A DNA stretch of 64,000 nt. Source: Varanus komodoensis. Taxonomy: Eukaryota; Chordata; Lepidosauria; Squamata; Varanidae. Location of the stretch: NCBI RefSeq assembly GCF_004798865.1, contig NW_025336401.1, positions 1,691,006 through 1,755,005 on the forward strand, in the 5' to 3' direction. A model generated the notes under the pieces. The model searched no databases. It saw nothing but the letters and a program-made list of their open reading frames with translations, and was not told the DNA's origin. This document shows, one piece after another, positions 1 to 26,930 of the stretch (its first letter is position 1; the number at the start of each line of letters is the position of its first letter). A program made the translations under genes and the position numbers.

Positions 1-1279
1 CATAAACATGCTCAGTAAAAATAAAGCATTATTCTCTTTTTCCCGGGGGTGGGGGGATATTCCCAGTAGGTGCCAGTGGGGGATTTTTCTCCACAGCAAA
101 CAGCCTCTTTGGAGGAGGGGTTTTTCTCTGACTTCAGGGGGTGGGGGCGAAATGCCCTCTCCTCACCTGTTGGCCCCAGTTGTGCCTTTACCTTTTGCAT
201 TTGGATGCTGAGCTGGACTCCTCATGGGTTTGGGTTTTTAAAACTTGGCCCAGCTGAAAGCATCTGGTGGCACGAGCGACGAAACTTCCAGCAGGAGTGG
301 CCAGCGCTTGTTGGCCTGGCAGCCTCTCCGGGTCCCCGGACGCGGCGGCTGCGGTCCCGTCCTGGAGGGCATCCCTGCCTGCACAGACAGTCTTTTTGCG
401 AGCGCTTTGCTGGCGGAAATGGCCCTCTCCCACAAGGGTGGTGGGTCGGTGGCTGCCAGGCTGCTCCCTGCTGAAGGCAGCACAGGACCCACCAGCGGCA
501 TCCAGTACCTTGGGGTCGCCATCACAGTTGCAGCATTCTTGAGATGCACTAGACACACACAAACACACACACACACACACACCTGGCTGCCACAAAGCCT
601 CTCTCCCTGCAGAAACGCAGAAGCAGTTTCATTAGCATGCTCCACTCCCCAAAGCGGGCGCTGACCTCACCCGATCTCGTTCTCGGCCTGTAATGGAGTC
701 GACAAGGCATGATTAACCAACGCATTCTCTTTCTCCCCCCCCCCCCCCCCCTGCTTCCACCAGGCCCTGAAACTGCAGCACCCGTCTGTGTGTGTCACTG
801 CTGTGCTCCTTGGCTTGGAGAGCGACTGCCCGGTCACAGAATACGTAGGTAAGGTGCATGGCGAATCTCGGCGAATTCTGCCCAGCCTTTCCCCTCCAGC
901 TCAGGGTGGCAGCTCACTCCTCCTCTCCCCCAGTGCTTGGTCCTCACAACAGCCCTGTGAGGAAGGTCTGGGCTGAGAGAGACGGGGGCCCGTTCTGCAT
1001 GCTACCACAGCTGTGGAGACCTCAGCCGTCCCCGGGCACAGCTTCACGGGGTGTCTGACCCTGGCGAGGCCAGGGCACTGGGGCGCTCAACTCGCCATGC
1101 AACACCTTTCCCGCTGGCCGTGGGGCTTGGGCTGGCAGCCTGGAACCGGCAGGAGCAGCAGCCCCCCATGGAAAAGACACCGGACTGGCCTGCAGAGGCG
1201 CTGCAGACCTCGTCAAGGGCTGGCCGTGACACCTCCCGGCCCCAAGGGCAGCCCCAACCCTGTTCCCTGCACCCCACAT

Positions 1280-1366
1280 GGCGAGTCGGAAGGAGTCTCC
1301 CGGCCATCTAGTCCAGCCCCCAGCTCCAGCCGGCTCTGCTCACGCCATGCCCAGCATTATCCTAGT
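1280..1366 (-). repeat. CR1 LINE 3'-end scrap
   Basis: The text matches the antisense of the CR1 3' end seen elsewhere in the window (GAGTCGGAAGGAGTCTCCC, then CCATCTAGTC and a CAGCTCCAGCCGGCTCTGCT-type stretch). Only the last part of the element is present. Confidence 0.6.
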
Positions 1367-2439
1367 GGCGGATTGAAATCCAGGCCGTTTGGCTGAAGTC
1401 TTGCAGCTGCAGAACAGTCCCTCACTGCCTGTCCGAGGGCGGAGGCCCAGTGATGTCAGCAGCATCCTTGGAAGCCACCAGCAGCAGGGGCTTGAACGCT
1501 GAGGTTTTGTTGACCTTTTTGCTTTTCTCGCAACCTTTTGTGTATGGTGTTTTCAACTTTTTGCATGCTGCTATGACACAGAGAGCCAGTTTGCAAATTC
1601 TGCGATGAACACTACAGGGGAAGTTGTTCTTTTTTCCTTCCTTGCCCTGTGCATTGGTGTCACGAGCTCCAGCCCTCGCCCTCTTTATCTGGCTGGAAGC
1701 ATTTGGGCTGGCCATTCCCACAGGGCCTAGGTCCTTCCAGCTTCTCCATTCCTCATCCTTGCCTCCCCAGCCATCCCTGGCCTGCAGCCGGCCTTGATTT
1801 TCCTTTGTCACTCTAAACTAAAACAGGAATTTAACGTTCGTAATGGGCAGTGAGGCCCTTCTTGCAAGCAGCAAGCGCGCTCATACTGTGCATGGATTTA
1901 GTTTTTGAGAGGAGTCCTCATGCTAGCGCCTAATGTGCCGAGGTGGCAAGAACTTTCCTCTCGATCCAGCCGTTTTGCTATTTTGCACCTTTTTGCAAGG
2001 TGGGCACCTGCTGGGAAGAGAAAGCCGCACCTGTTGACCAATCAGATGCAGCCTTTCCAGTTGAAGTCGGAGAGAGCACCAGGTTTTTTCCACTCCCAGC
2101 CCTCAATTCCTGCCCAGGTGCTGCAGGGCAGCCTCTGTTTAACCTGCGGGCGTTGCTGTTTTTATCAGCTGGAGTTTCCTGGGAGATACAGAACCGGAGG
2201 CCGGGACTCATCCAGCCCCTCCAGCCGGCTTTCGTTACCCACCACCCTGAGAGTGCCTGCTGCTGAGCTGTGTCATGTCTATCCAGATGGTCAGAACTGC
2301 TTTGGGTCCGCCCAAAGTCACGTTGTTGACCCATCCATTGCAAGCAGGGAAATGAGGAGGGACTGGAGCCGACTTCTCTTCTCTCTCCTCATTCCACGTT
2401 TCTGCCTCGTGACTGTTGCAGTTGCTTGCATTGAGCCAC

Positions 2440-2555
<116 letters not shown>

Positions 2556-4035
2556 GCGGGAGCTGGTATCCAGCCCAGTCACTGCAGGAGAGCAAGGGGA
2601 GGGTCAAGGGATGGTGTCGCCTACCCAGCTTGCCCTTTGCTTCACAGAGACGGAGCGATGGGCCTCCTGTCCTCTCTTGTGCCAAATGCCTTGTGCTGCA
2701 GCCACAAGGGATGAAGACTGCAGCCTTAACGAGAAATTGCAGGCGGTGGGGGTGGGGAAGGATCGTCAGTGAGCTCACAGGTCAGGCGTGCAAGAGACAG
2801 AAAGTGCAAGCGCTTCTGGCGACGAGGCACGGGCCGTTTCCCTCAGAACCCAGGGCCTGCGTTGGCCGCAGACCGAGCCCGGATCCAGTTGCTTGCAGCG
2901 GTGACAGCTATGTAGATTGCTCGGGGAGGTGAGCCAAGCTGCCTGTGGAGGGGGAGACGAGAGATGCTCTCCATCGCCCGTTGTCCACCCAGGCCTTCTG
3001 CTAGTCCGATCTGGGGCAGGATGTGGCATTCCTCCTGGCCCCCGCGACAGCTGCCCGACTTCAGCAGGAGGCGAAAGCAGGACACATCGGGCTCCCTTGC
3101 ATAAAGTTGGGCTTTGCAGGCGGGCCCAGAGATGCATGGTGCTTTCAGGATTTTTCAAACTTGGCATCTTTCTTGGTCTTCCACCCCCCACACCTCCTCA
3201 AACCGGAAATCCATCGCACTTTTAGAATAAAAATGCCAAATGTACGTTTGCAGGCCGAGATGACCGTGGGCCCCAGGATGTTCTTTGCATCTCTGCACTC
3301 GGCGTGGAACAGCCAGGGGAGTGCTGCAGCTCTGGGCAAGCCGTGGCTGGGGATGGCTCTTGGCAGCCTGCCCAAACAAAGGACTCTGGCAGGCAGCCAC
3401 TTTTGCCCCCCCGCCCGGGAAACACATCCACCCGAGCCCTTCTCGGCACACGCTTCCTCCTCGGGGGCGGGCGGGGGGGGGGGGGTCGCACAGCACCCTT
3501 TCCATGTTGACTGTCCGAGTAGGATCCCCCGTGGGTCTAGTCTTTATCCTCCCCTTTGGCCAGGGCGGTCCGAGGCAGGGTGAGGCGTTCCCCCCGCCCC
3601 CAGCCCCTTCCCAGCACAGGCTGGCAGCCACGAGGCAAGCTGGGGAAGAGCCTTACTCCTTCTCTGCTCCTGCTCCTCTTGGCGAAGGGTGCCAGGATTG
3701 GGCCTGGGGAGCATCCTGCCCCCAGCGAGGGTCCCTGCCCACGGCACCTCGGGAACCCCCTTCCGGTCTTGCCCTGTGGCGAGGGGTCCCAAGGACAGCT
3801 GCCGTCGGCGCGGTGCCTGCGAGGAAAATAAATGCAGACGTGGCCGAGCAGGAGCGGCGTTCCCGGCCAAGGAGGGCGCCTCTCCCGTGTGCGCGGGCGG
3901 AAGGAGCTCCCCCAGCATTTACGGTCCGCTCCGTGCAGCCCCCCCCCCCCCGGTTGATCGCCGGCGTGCGTTGCTGCTGCGCTAACGGCCCTTCCCTTTC
4001 GCCCCTTGTGCAGGTACTTATTTTAATGCAGGAAA

Positions 4036-19550
<15,515 letters not shown>

Positions 19551-21325
19551 GAACTGGCACCAAACCAAAGCGCCCGAACCTCCCCACCCACCTCCAGTTT
19601 GGCTGCTTCCAGACCGAAACGCTGCCAGTCAGAAGAATCGCTGGCATGGTTTTTTGTTTTTTTGTTTTTAAAGAAGGACTCTGTTTTGCTTTGCAAGGCG
19701 GGAATGTGGTGAGAATTCTTGGAAGGAGGAGCATTTCACAACAAATGGTTCGCTTTCCTGGGAATTTAAAAGGGGTTCTCTCTCCAGTGCCCACGGGAAA
19801 CCTTTGTGCTTATCTCCCGGAGTCGGATGCTGGCAGAGCGAGTGAAGCTGCCTGCCCCAGGTGCTCAGTTCTCTGGTGGGCCACTGCTGGCCCAAAAATG
19901 GAATTATTTCACTCTCTTGTCTTAAGAAAGGCCATTTTTCCTTTGTCTCCAGCGGCCCTTGTGCGCCTCGGGGTTGAGCTTTCATTGAAGTGGCTGTAAT
20001 TCCATTCATGCGAAGGCAGGAACCAGGGCTGTGTGTGTGCCACTCCTGAAAAGAAATAGAAAGCAGTGCCCAGGCTGAGCAAGCCTGTATTTAGCAGCCA
20101 GTACAAAACAAGATTGCATAATTTGGAAACAGAAACAGAGCGAGTCAGAAGGGGTCTCCCGGGCCATCTAGTCTGAGCCCTGGCTCCAGCCAGCTCTGCT
20201 CACAACATGCCCACTAATGGTTACCCCCTGCTTTCGGTCAGTCAACCATGCCCTAATCCATCGGACAGTGCATTGGTCTATCCCAAAACTCCTCAATTTC
20301 TCAACCGGGATATCATGGGGCACTTTGTCAAAGGCCTTGCTGAAATCCAGGTAAACCACATCCACTGCATCCCCTCTGTCTAGCCACCTTATTTTGCATA
20401 ATCCATTCTGCCATTTTAAACTAGTTTGCATAATTTGTTCTGCAGGATTTAGTCAGCCCAATTGCGACCTCAGAAATACGCCTCCCAGCATTCCTGGGCT
20501 TCTGAGGTTTCAGCTAGCATGGCCCTCAGCCTTTTGAAGCTTGCCTTCAGAAGGGCTAGGAACTTGACTTTGGTTTTAAATGAAAGCTTTCACATTCAGG
20601 AAACTGCATGATGCCACAGTTCATGCATTTGGTGTTCCTGTGGAATGGCAGCAAAAGTACAGATCTGGACCTTTGTTCAAGGGGGCAGATGAGGATGAGA
20701 GGATGGGATGGAGACAAAGGCACTCCCAAAGAGAGGTCTTCCAGCAGTATTCCTGGTGCTGCTCCTTTTCTCCTGTATAGTGGAACCGCATTTTTATTAC
20801 TTTACCAACACAGGCATAGCAAGTTTTATATTTTGCTACATCTTTTTGTGAGAAGTACCACTTTCTGAGGTTACTGCATCTGCCAATGACTCAATTAACC
20901 CCAGAGAATCAAGCCAAAGCATTTTTGTATGTTCCCTTAGTTTTGTTAGCATTTTGCCTAGACATTTTTGTGTTTTACTTCTTTTTCCAGAATCTGCATG
21001 AAAAAGCAATTTTTAAAATGCATTTATTTACAATCCTATTGGGTGTTAAACCTGTGTGAAAGGGGCTTGAAGGACAGGACCCGGCCAATTCCACAGACAG
21101 CGAGGACCAGTGACTTGAAAAGTAGAATGTTTGGGGAGAGAAGAAACTATTTTTTTATAAATAAAAAGGGGGATGCTGTCACCAAAGAGAAGGCATTTTT
21201 TCCATAGGATCAGACATGCCCTGGCTTTGGCAAACTTAGTTGCGCTTGAGGTCATATTGCTAGTCCCAGTGATACAATATGGTGGCAAAACATTGGAAAA
21301 AATAAAATCATTTAAATACAGGCCA
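19551..21325 (+). other. PLS3: Probable PLS3 3' UTR
   Basis: This is non-coding sequence after the PLS3 stop. AATAAA signals lie at 21160-21165 and 21301-21306; either could set the 3' end, so the UTR would be about 1.6-1.8 kb. An antisense CR1 fragment (20124-20440) sits inside it. The extent is inferred from the signals alone. Confidence 0.5.
20124..20440 (-). repeat. CR1 LINE fragment with reverse-transcriptase remnant
   Basis: The minus strand reads DAVDVVYLDFSKAFDKVPHD, the reverse-transcriptase core of CR1. The sequence then continues into the CR1 3' end (antisense GAGTCAGAAGGGGTCTCCC, GGGCCATCTAGTCTGAGCCC) with an ACAGAAACAGAG-type tail. Most of the element between the core and the tail is missing. 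It sits in the probable PLS3 3' UTR. Confidence 0.85.
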
Positions 21326-22445
21326 GCCTGGTGTTTGTGACCAACCCGCCTTCTCTTGCAACCTGCTTGACACAAAGGGGACCTTGCCCAGCTCCAGAAG
21401 GTATTTCTTTATTGAGTGTCCATCGAGTCAACTCAGACCTTGATGTTAACAATGTAACACGCCTCAACGGTTCTGTCCCGTGTTTTCACTCCTGAGGGCA
21501 AAGCACATGTGATACAGGATTTCACCCTTCCCACTGTTTCAGTTGTCGTCCAGAACCTCACACCTGCCATTTATGGTGCCAGATTGCCACCAGAACTTTA
21601 CCTTTATTAGGCTGGCCAAAAGATTTTGCTAACTCAAGAGCATGTGTGCTTTTCTGTAATCTTTCGGTTGGCTCAGGAAAGGCATTGCTGTGCCTTTTGG
21701 GTGGAATTTTGCATTTGGGAAAAGCACCTTTGCTTTTCATCTCCTGGAGCTTCCCTTTGGCCACCAGATGGCACCCCTCAGTGCCGCGGATGCTTAATCT
21801 GAAGGCTCCCACGGGGATCTTGACTCGTCTCCTTGTGGCTGGGAGGGACCGTGCAGAGTCTGACCTGTCTCCACAGTGGGACACAGGAGGTGGAGAGGCT
21901 GGGCAGAAAGTCCTCTCCCTCAGAGAGACCCTGAGCTCCAGGGGGCTGTGGTCCTTCTTGAAGTGGGCCGTAATTCATTGTAGTTTGGCCAGAAGGAAGA
22001 TCCATCCACGAGGAGGGAAATCTACAGTCAGGCGCCATCTTGATAGGATGAACTGGAATCCCACACAAGTGTGCTATCTCCTTTTGAGTTTCCCAGGGCT
22101 CTTCATCAGGCCAATGGTGCAGAAAGCAGGGGACAGGAGGAGGAAGAGGACGGCACCAAAGCCGGCTAGATGTGGTGGCCAGGAGGTCTGCGAGGGCTGT
22201 GTTGGAATGCGCCACAGCGCCCCCAGTCCGATGTTCTGCTCCGCTGTGGCTGGCCGGCCAGCCAGCCGCCTCTGGGAGAGCCACAAGCAGGATGGGAGTG
22301 CAGCAGCCCCGCCGCCTCATGGTGTGTGGAGGCATCCTGCCTCTGAAAATGGAGGCAGCCCCTGCCTGGCGGGCTAGCGGCCTTTGGTGGCCTCATCCCC
22401 CAGCATCTGGCCAATCCTCTTTTAAGGCCCTGCACAAGCCCCTGA

Positions 22446-22615
22446 TGCTGGGAAAGACGGAAGGCACAAGGAGACGAAGACGGCCAAGGAGGAGGTGGCT
22501 AGAGAGAGTCACTGGTGCAATGAACGTGGATTTGGGCCAACTCGGGGAAGCGGTGGCGTGCCATGGTCCATGGGGTCGCGAGGAGTCGGGCAGGACTGTG
22601 CGACTGAACAAGAAG
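22446..22615 (+). repeat. RTE/BovB LINE 3' end
   Basis: The plus-strand reading RRRRPRRRWLERVTGAMNVD, followed by a GGTCCATGGGGTCGCGAGGA segment and a CGACTGAAC end, is the C-terminus and 3' end of BovB. The element is 5'-truncated to about 170 nt. BovB is abundant in squamates and ruminants. Confidence 0.8.
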
Positions 22616-23151
22616 TTTATGGCTGTCACCACCTCTTGGGGTGCCCAGTTCCATCATTTAACTCTTGTGTGCGCGCGTTCTCTCTCTCTCCCTCTCTCAC
22701 ACACCCCCCCTTGGGAATGTCTGGACTTCTCTTAGGAGAGGGCAGAAAGGGAAGAGGTCGTGCCGTGTTCCTGACGCTTCCATTGCCAAGAAATGGGCAG
22801 CCCTCTTTGGCTGCACCGCTGCAGCGGGGAAGGGGGGGCGACGTGCCGGCTGGCTCGGTCCGGTTGGGTGCAGGGCAGCAGGAGGGGCATCTCAACACGT
22901 TAGAAAAATGCCTCTGATTTGGACTTGGTGGGAATCTTGCCAAGAAGCGAAGCTTTTCTCTGCCACGGCCCTGAAGCCCTGGGAGACACCCTTGTTCCGG
23001 CTTCCGAACCATGGTCATGGGGCTCTCAGCTGCCTGGGAATGGGGCAGTTGCAGGGAAGGGCAGTCTTCGGTCTCTGGACCCAAAAGACAGTGATTCAGT
23101 GGGCCTTTCTCTGCTTGAGACCTGGGAGAACCACTGTCAGTGGACACGAGC

Positions 23152-23265
23152 AGAGCAGCGTGGTGCAGTGGTTAGAGTGCTGGACTGGGGCTTGGGTGAT
23201 GTAGGTTCTAGGGCTCTCTTGGCCGTTTTCATGGCTCCCTGGAAGCTGAGCCTGCGAGTCCATGC
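23152..23265 (+). repeat. tRNA-derived SINE head (Sauria-like)
   Basis: GCGTGGTGCAGTGGTTAGAG followed by a GTAGGTTCTAGGG B-box-like segment is the tRNA-derived promoter region typical of squamate SINEs. It is truncated after the head and is not a functional tRNA, since no cloverleaf can be closed. Confidence 0.6.
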
Positions 23266-23599
23266 CCGGCACTCTGGGATGGCTCCTGCAGGAGCTCCTT
23301 CTAGATGGAATTTGGCCCTCAGTAAGCGGCTCGGCATCCTGCCTTGCAGAATTGGGCCTCCTTACACAGAGCAGCCTTCTCCAACCTGGTGCCCTTCAGG
23401 GGGGTTGGCCCAGTTACGGGCAAGTCCATCCGGAAGGCACCAAGCTGGGAAAAGCCGTCCTGGAGCCAGGAATGTGGGAAGCTGCCTTAGCCCGGATTAG
23501 GAGGCAAAGAGGGTGGATGGCATTTCTGCCCTTCTCTCTCCTTGCAAGGAACAATGGCGGGCTTTTCCACACAGCAGGAATTCGGGAAGCAGCTGATCA

Positions 23600-23698
23600 G
23601 CTGCCTCTTGGGCTGCTTGACCCTGGAGTCTCGCCCTAGGCTTGGGGGTGGGCCTGATGACCTTAATGGCCCCTTCCAACTCTTCTGTGATTCTGTGG
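23600..23698 (+). repeat. CR1 LINE 3' end
   Basis: GGGCCTGATGACCTTAATGG, then CCCCTTCCAACTCTTCTGTG and ATTCTGTGG, is the characteristic CR1 3' terminus in the sense direction. Confidence 0.7.
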
Positions 23699-24236
23699 CA
23701 GGGAATCGGACGGGGGAGCGTCTTTCCAGGGTGCAGCGTTGTGCAACAAGGCCAGGCACCCTCCGCGGTGGTCCTGGCCGACCCCGAAACCATCACTTAG
23801 AAGAGAGTGTTGCTTGTGGGGCGCCCGCTTGGAGGGTGTCTCAGGGACCCAGCCTGCCAGGGGCTTCTCCACCGACATCACACCTCCTGCAGCAAAGGCC
23901 GCACCCCAAGGGTGGGCAGGGACTGAAGCTTCTGGGGCAGCCCACTGCCAGTCCTCACTAGCTTGCAAAGCTAGCAAGCATTTTTGGACAGCTGCAAGAG
24001 GCAGCAGAATTAGGGAATTAGAAGCCGAGCAAAAGCCGTCCCTGGTGCCCAGCCTGCCCTCCTGCGCCCTCGGCCCTCCTGAGCATGCATGCCCACCTCC
24101 GGCCTGGCCGAGAGAAATGCAGCCAAATTAGCATCTTCTTAGGAGGCCGACAGCAGGAATGGCACTTTGGCTGGCCACATACTGAAGCGGGCCCATTAAC
24201 AAAAGACGCTCCCCAAAGCACAAGACGCGCACCCCT

Positions 24237-24242
24237 TTTAAT
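24237..24242 (-). terminator. Possible polyadenylation signal of the LRR gene
   Basis: On the minus strand the sequence reads ATTAAA, about 25 nt after the stop of the LRR gene. It is the common AATAAA variant, but very close to the stop, so a more distal site is also possible. Confidence 0.3.
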
Positions 24243-24266
24243 AGGGGAGCAAGGAGGATGAGGCTT

Positions 24267-25571
24267 TCAATGCAGCTGCACTGCTCCAGCCGGCCCCCTG
24301 TGGAAGGAGAAGGCGGCCAGGCATGTCCGGGCCCCCCAGGAGAGCAGGAGGCCCCCCAGGGTCTCGGAGAGCCCGGGCGGCTGAGCAGCCCCATTCTGGC
24401 GGGCGCTGCTGCAGTCGTCCTCTTCAGCTGGCTCCGAGGGCGGAGGGCAGCTGGGTAAGGCGTCCTGGGCCCGGTGGCTGGGGAAGGATCTGTTGCCGAG
24501 GGCCAGAGAGGCGCACTGCGGGCCCTCCACGACCCCTTGGTAGGTCAGGACCCACGTGGCGAACCACAGCATGGTGCAGTCGCACGGCCAGGGGTTGTGG
24601 GCCAGGAGGACGAACCTCAGCTTGGGCAGCCCCGCGAGGAGGCGGCTGGGGAGGTGGCTCAGGTTGTTCCGGCTCAGGTGAAGGAAGTTCAGCTCCCCCA
24701 AGTGGGAGAAAGCCGAGCCGTCAACGGAGAAGATGCGGTTGTTGTTGAGGTACAGCTTCCTCAGGCTGCGCAGGCTGCTGAAGGGGCAGCCGATCCGGGT
24801 CAGCCGGTTGGCCTCCAGGTGCATGGTCTTCAGCTGCGTTAATCCAGCAAAAAGCTGATTAGGCAAATCGGAGAGGCGGTTGTGTCCTAAATTTAACACG
24901 CCCAGCTGGTCCAGCGGGAGGAAGGCGTCCTTCTGGATGGTCCAGATGCGATTCCTCCGGAGGTTCAGCTCCTTCAGGGCCTCCATGTCCTTCAGGGAGT
25001 CCCTGCCGATGGCCTCGATGCGGTTCCTCTCCAGGGACAGCCTCGTGAGGCCGGTCAGGCTGCGGAAGGCCTGCGGGAGATAGCGCATGTTGTTGGCCGT
25101 CAGGTCGAGCGCTTCCAGCGAGGGCAGGTGGGTGAACACGAACGGGTGGATCTCAAAGAGGTTGCAGTGGGATAAGTCCAGGCTGATGAGGTTCGCTAGG
25201 CCTTGGAAGGTGTTGGCGTGAAGGTAGGTCAGCCGGGGGTTCCGGCTGAGCTGGAGCACCCTCAAGTTGCAGAGCGACTTGAACGCCCCCGGGTACAAGA
25301 ACGTCAGGTTGTTGTGGTCCAGCCAGAGGCTGTTCAGAAGGGTCAGGTTGCTGAAGGCGTCGGCGGTCAGCAGGCGCAGGAAATTATTGGACAGGTTCAG
25401 GGAAATGGTGGAGGCCGCGAGTTCCTTGGGCAGACTTCTGAGTCCAGTTCTGTTGCAGTAAATGCTGGAGGCAGGGGAACATTTGCAGGAGGCGGGGCAC
25501 GCCGGGGGGCTTCCTCCCGACCCCGGCCCCAGCGATCCGGTCAGGAGGGAGAGGAGCAGCAGCGTGGCCAT
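24267..25571 (-). CDS. Nyctalopin-like secreted leucine-rich-repeat protein
   Basis: The gene is a single uninterrupted exon of 434 codons. Residues 1-20 form a signal peptide (LLLLSLLTGSLG core). A Cys-capped LRRNT (CPASCKC, then Cys) follows, then 11-12 tandem LRRs of 23-25 residues and an LRRCT that starts NPWPCDC and ends near CPPPSEP. Sequons include NRT, NLS, NLT and NRS. The third repeat region (PGAFKSL, then RLTYLHANTFQGL, then LERNRIEAI) closely resembles remembered human nyctalopin, which has PGAFKGL, LRYLHARTF and LERGRIEAV. The C-terminal tail is short with a moderately hydrophobic stretch (LGGLLLSWGARTCLAAFSF), which could be a membrane or GPI-anchor signal as reported for nyctalopin. 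Nyctalopin organises TRPM1 and mGluR6 at retinal ON-bipolar synapses, but the role of this protein is not shown. A Nogo-receptor relative is the main alternative. The start is the first ATG with a good signal peptide. Confidence 0.82.
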   Translation of the reverse strand: MATLLLLSLLTGSLGPGSGGSPPACPASCKCSPASSIYCNRTGLRSLPKELAASTISLNLSNNFLRLLTADAFSNLTLLNSLWLDHNNLTFLYPGAFKSLCNLRVLQLSRNPRLTYLHANTFQGLANLISLDLSHCNLFEIHPFVFTHLPSLEALDLTANNMRYLPQAFRSLTGLTRLSLERNRIEAIGRDSLKDMEALKELNLRRNRIWTIQKDAFLPLDQLGVLNLGHNRLSDLPNQLFAGLTQLKTMHLEANRLTRIGCPFSSLRSLRKLYLNNNRIFSVDGSAFSHLGELNFLHLSRNNLSHLPSRLLAGLPKLRFVLLAHNPWPCDCTMLWFATWVLTYQGVVEGPQCASLALGNRSFPSHRAQDALPSCPPPSEPAEEDDCSSARQNGAAQPPGLSETLGGLLLSWGARTCLAAFSFHRGPAGAVQLH

Positions 25572-25800
25572 GTCCCGGCATTGGGCGGGGGGCGTGGCGC
25601 TTCCCGAGGACGATGGGCAGACGGAGGCGAAGGAGGGCGGCGAGACTCTGGCAAGTGGCGCTCGCGCCGGGGAGCTTATGCCGGCTGTGGCGGGCCCGGT
25701 CGGGTGACGTTCTTAGTCAAATGAGAGCTAAGACTCGGCCGAGGTGGTGCTGCAGGCCACTTGTGGGGCACGAAGTGGGACGCCCCCCGCCTCAACGAAC
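25572..25800 (-). promoter_or_regulatory. GC-rich region upstream of the LRR gene
   Basis: CpG-containing GC-rich DNA lies immediately 5' of the LRR start on the minus strand, including a GGGCGGGGGGCGTGG-type box near 25585-25598. It is a plausible promoter or 5' UTR; no TATA box is evident. Confidence 0.35.
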
Positions 25801-26790
25801 GAGCGAGGACAGGTGCCCCCGCCTGCTCGCCACTGAACCCGAAAGCCAGAAAAGTTCCAGAGGGGCAGCGGCCACGTTTCTCTGTCTCAGCAGAACCGAA
25901 GGCCTTGCAGCCCCTCAGAAGCAAATGCATTTGTTCTGGCAGAACCGCATGTGCGCTCAGGCCTCTGCGTGGAAAAGTGGCTTCTTAGGGTCTTTCACGG
26001 GCTGTTATGCCTCGTCCCCTTAATGTGGCCACTGGGGAGCATCCCTCTTTCTCCCCACCCACCCTTTCTAACCCAGCCTTCCCCATCCTGGTGCCCTCCA
26101 CCTCAGGCCATAGCGTTGTTTTGGGACTGGGGAATGCATTGCCAGGGAAACCAAAGTGGCTTTATTTGGGAAAGGAGCCCTCCCACTCCAGAGAGATCGG
26201 AGCTCCTAGTGCCTTAATCCGGTGCTAATTCCTCCAAATCCAGCTTGACGGGGCACGTGCACACATCATTAGCATATGGACGTGGCCTCACGTGACGCAG
26301 CCACCCCATCCAGAGCTGGGGGATGCCTTCAGCGGACTCTCGCTGGATCAGCCCGGGCCACTTTAGCCCTGCACCCTGCAATGCCTGGGGGCCAGCCAGG
26401 CAGCTCCTGCGAGTCCCCGAGCCAGACAGGAAGGGAGGCGTCGTCCCGACCAGCCGGCCCTTCTGGTCCCCAGAGGTTAACTGTGTCTGAAGCCACAGCC
26501 CTGAAATCCTGGCCCCCTGCCCAATGGAGGACCACAGAGAGACAGGTGGCAGATGCGGGAGACGCAAACTCGCTCACTCCCGCTGCCAGGAAGGTGCCAT
26601 CCTTCCGGGGAGCCGGCAGTGCCAGCCTGAAGAGCCACAGAACGCCTTTCAGAGGCAGGCTCAGCAAATGCTCTGCTGCTCTCACATCTCCGGAAGCAGA
26701 GAAGGAACCGGCGTTGTGCTCTTTGCAGCCGAAGTCATCCCGATGGTGGGCCAAGTGCCTGTGTGCCACATTAGATCACTAAGCCCAGGG

Positions 26791-26930
26791 CAGGCTTCCC
26801 CAGCCTGGCGCCTTCCCAACACATTCGGACTGCAACGCCCACAATTCCCAGGCAGTGGCCCTGCTGGGTGGGAATCCTGGGGGCTGCGGTCCGAATGCCT
26901 CTGAAGGCCACCAGGCCAGGGAAGGCTGGC
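26791..26930. repeat. Palindromic MITE-like element
   Basis: The left arm CTTCCCCAGCCTGGCGCCTT pairs with the right arm ending CCACCAGGCCAGGGAAGG. Inner arms (ATTCGGACTGCAACGCCC against GGGGGCTGCGGTCCGAAT) also pair. The whole unit is about 140 nt and folds back completely. Confidence 0.7.

Larger units (their letters stand above)
21326..24236. other. Intergenic spacer between PLS3 and the LRR gene
   Basis: I find no gene here. The spacer holds a BovB 3' end (22446-22615), a tRNA-derived SINE head (23152-23265), a MITE scrap near 23372-23420 and a CR1 3' end (23600-23698), all listed separately. Long open frames at 21646-22377 and 22172-22735 overlap these repeats or lie in GC-rich DNA and show no domain. 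Confidence 0.6.

Noticed and set aside
23152-23230. A tRNA gene
   Set aside because: Only the promoter-like boxes are present; no cloverleaf forms and the context is that of a SINE head.
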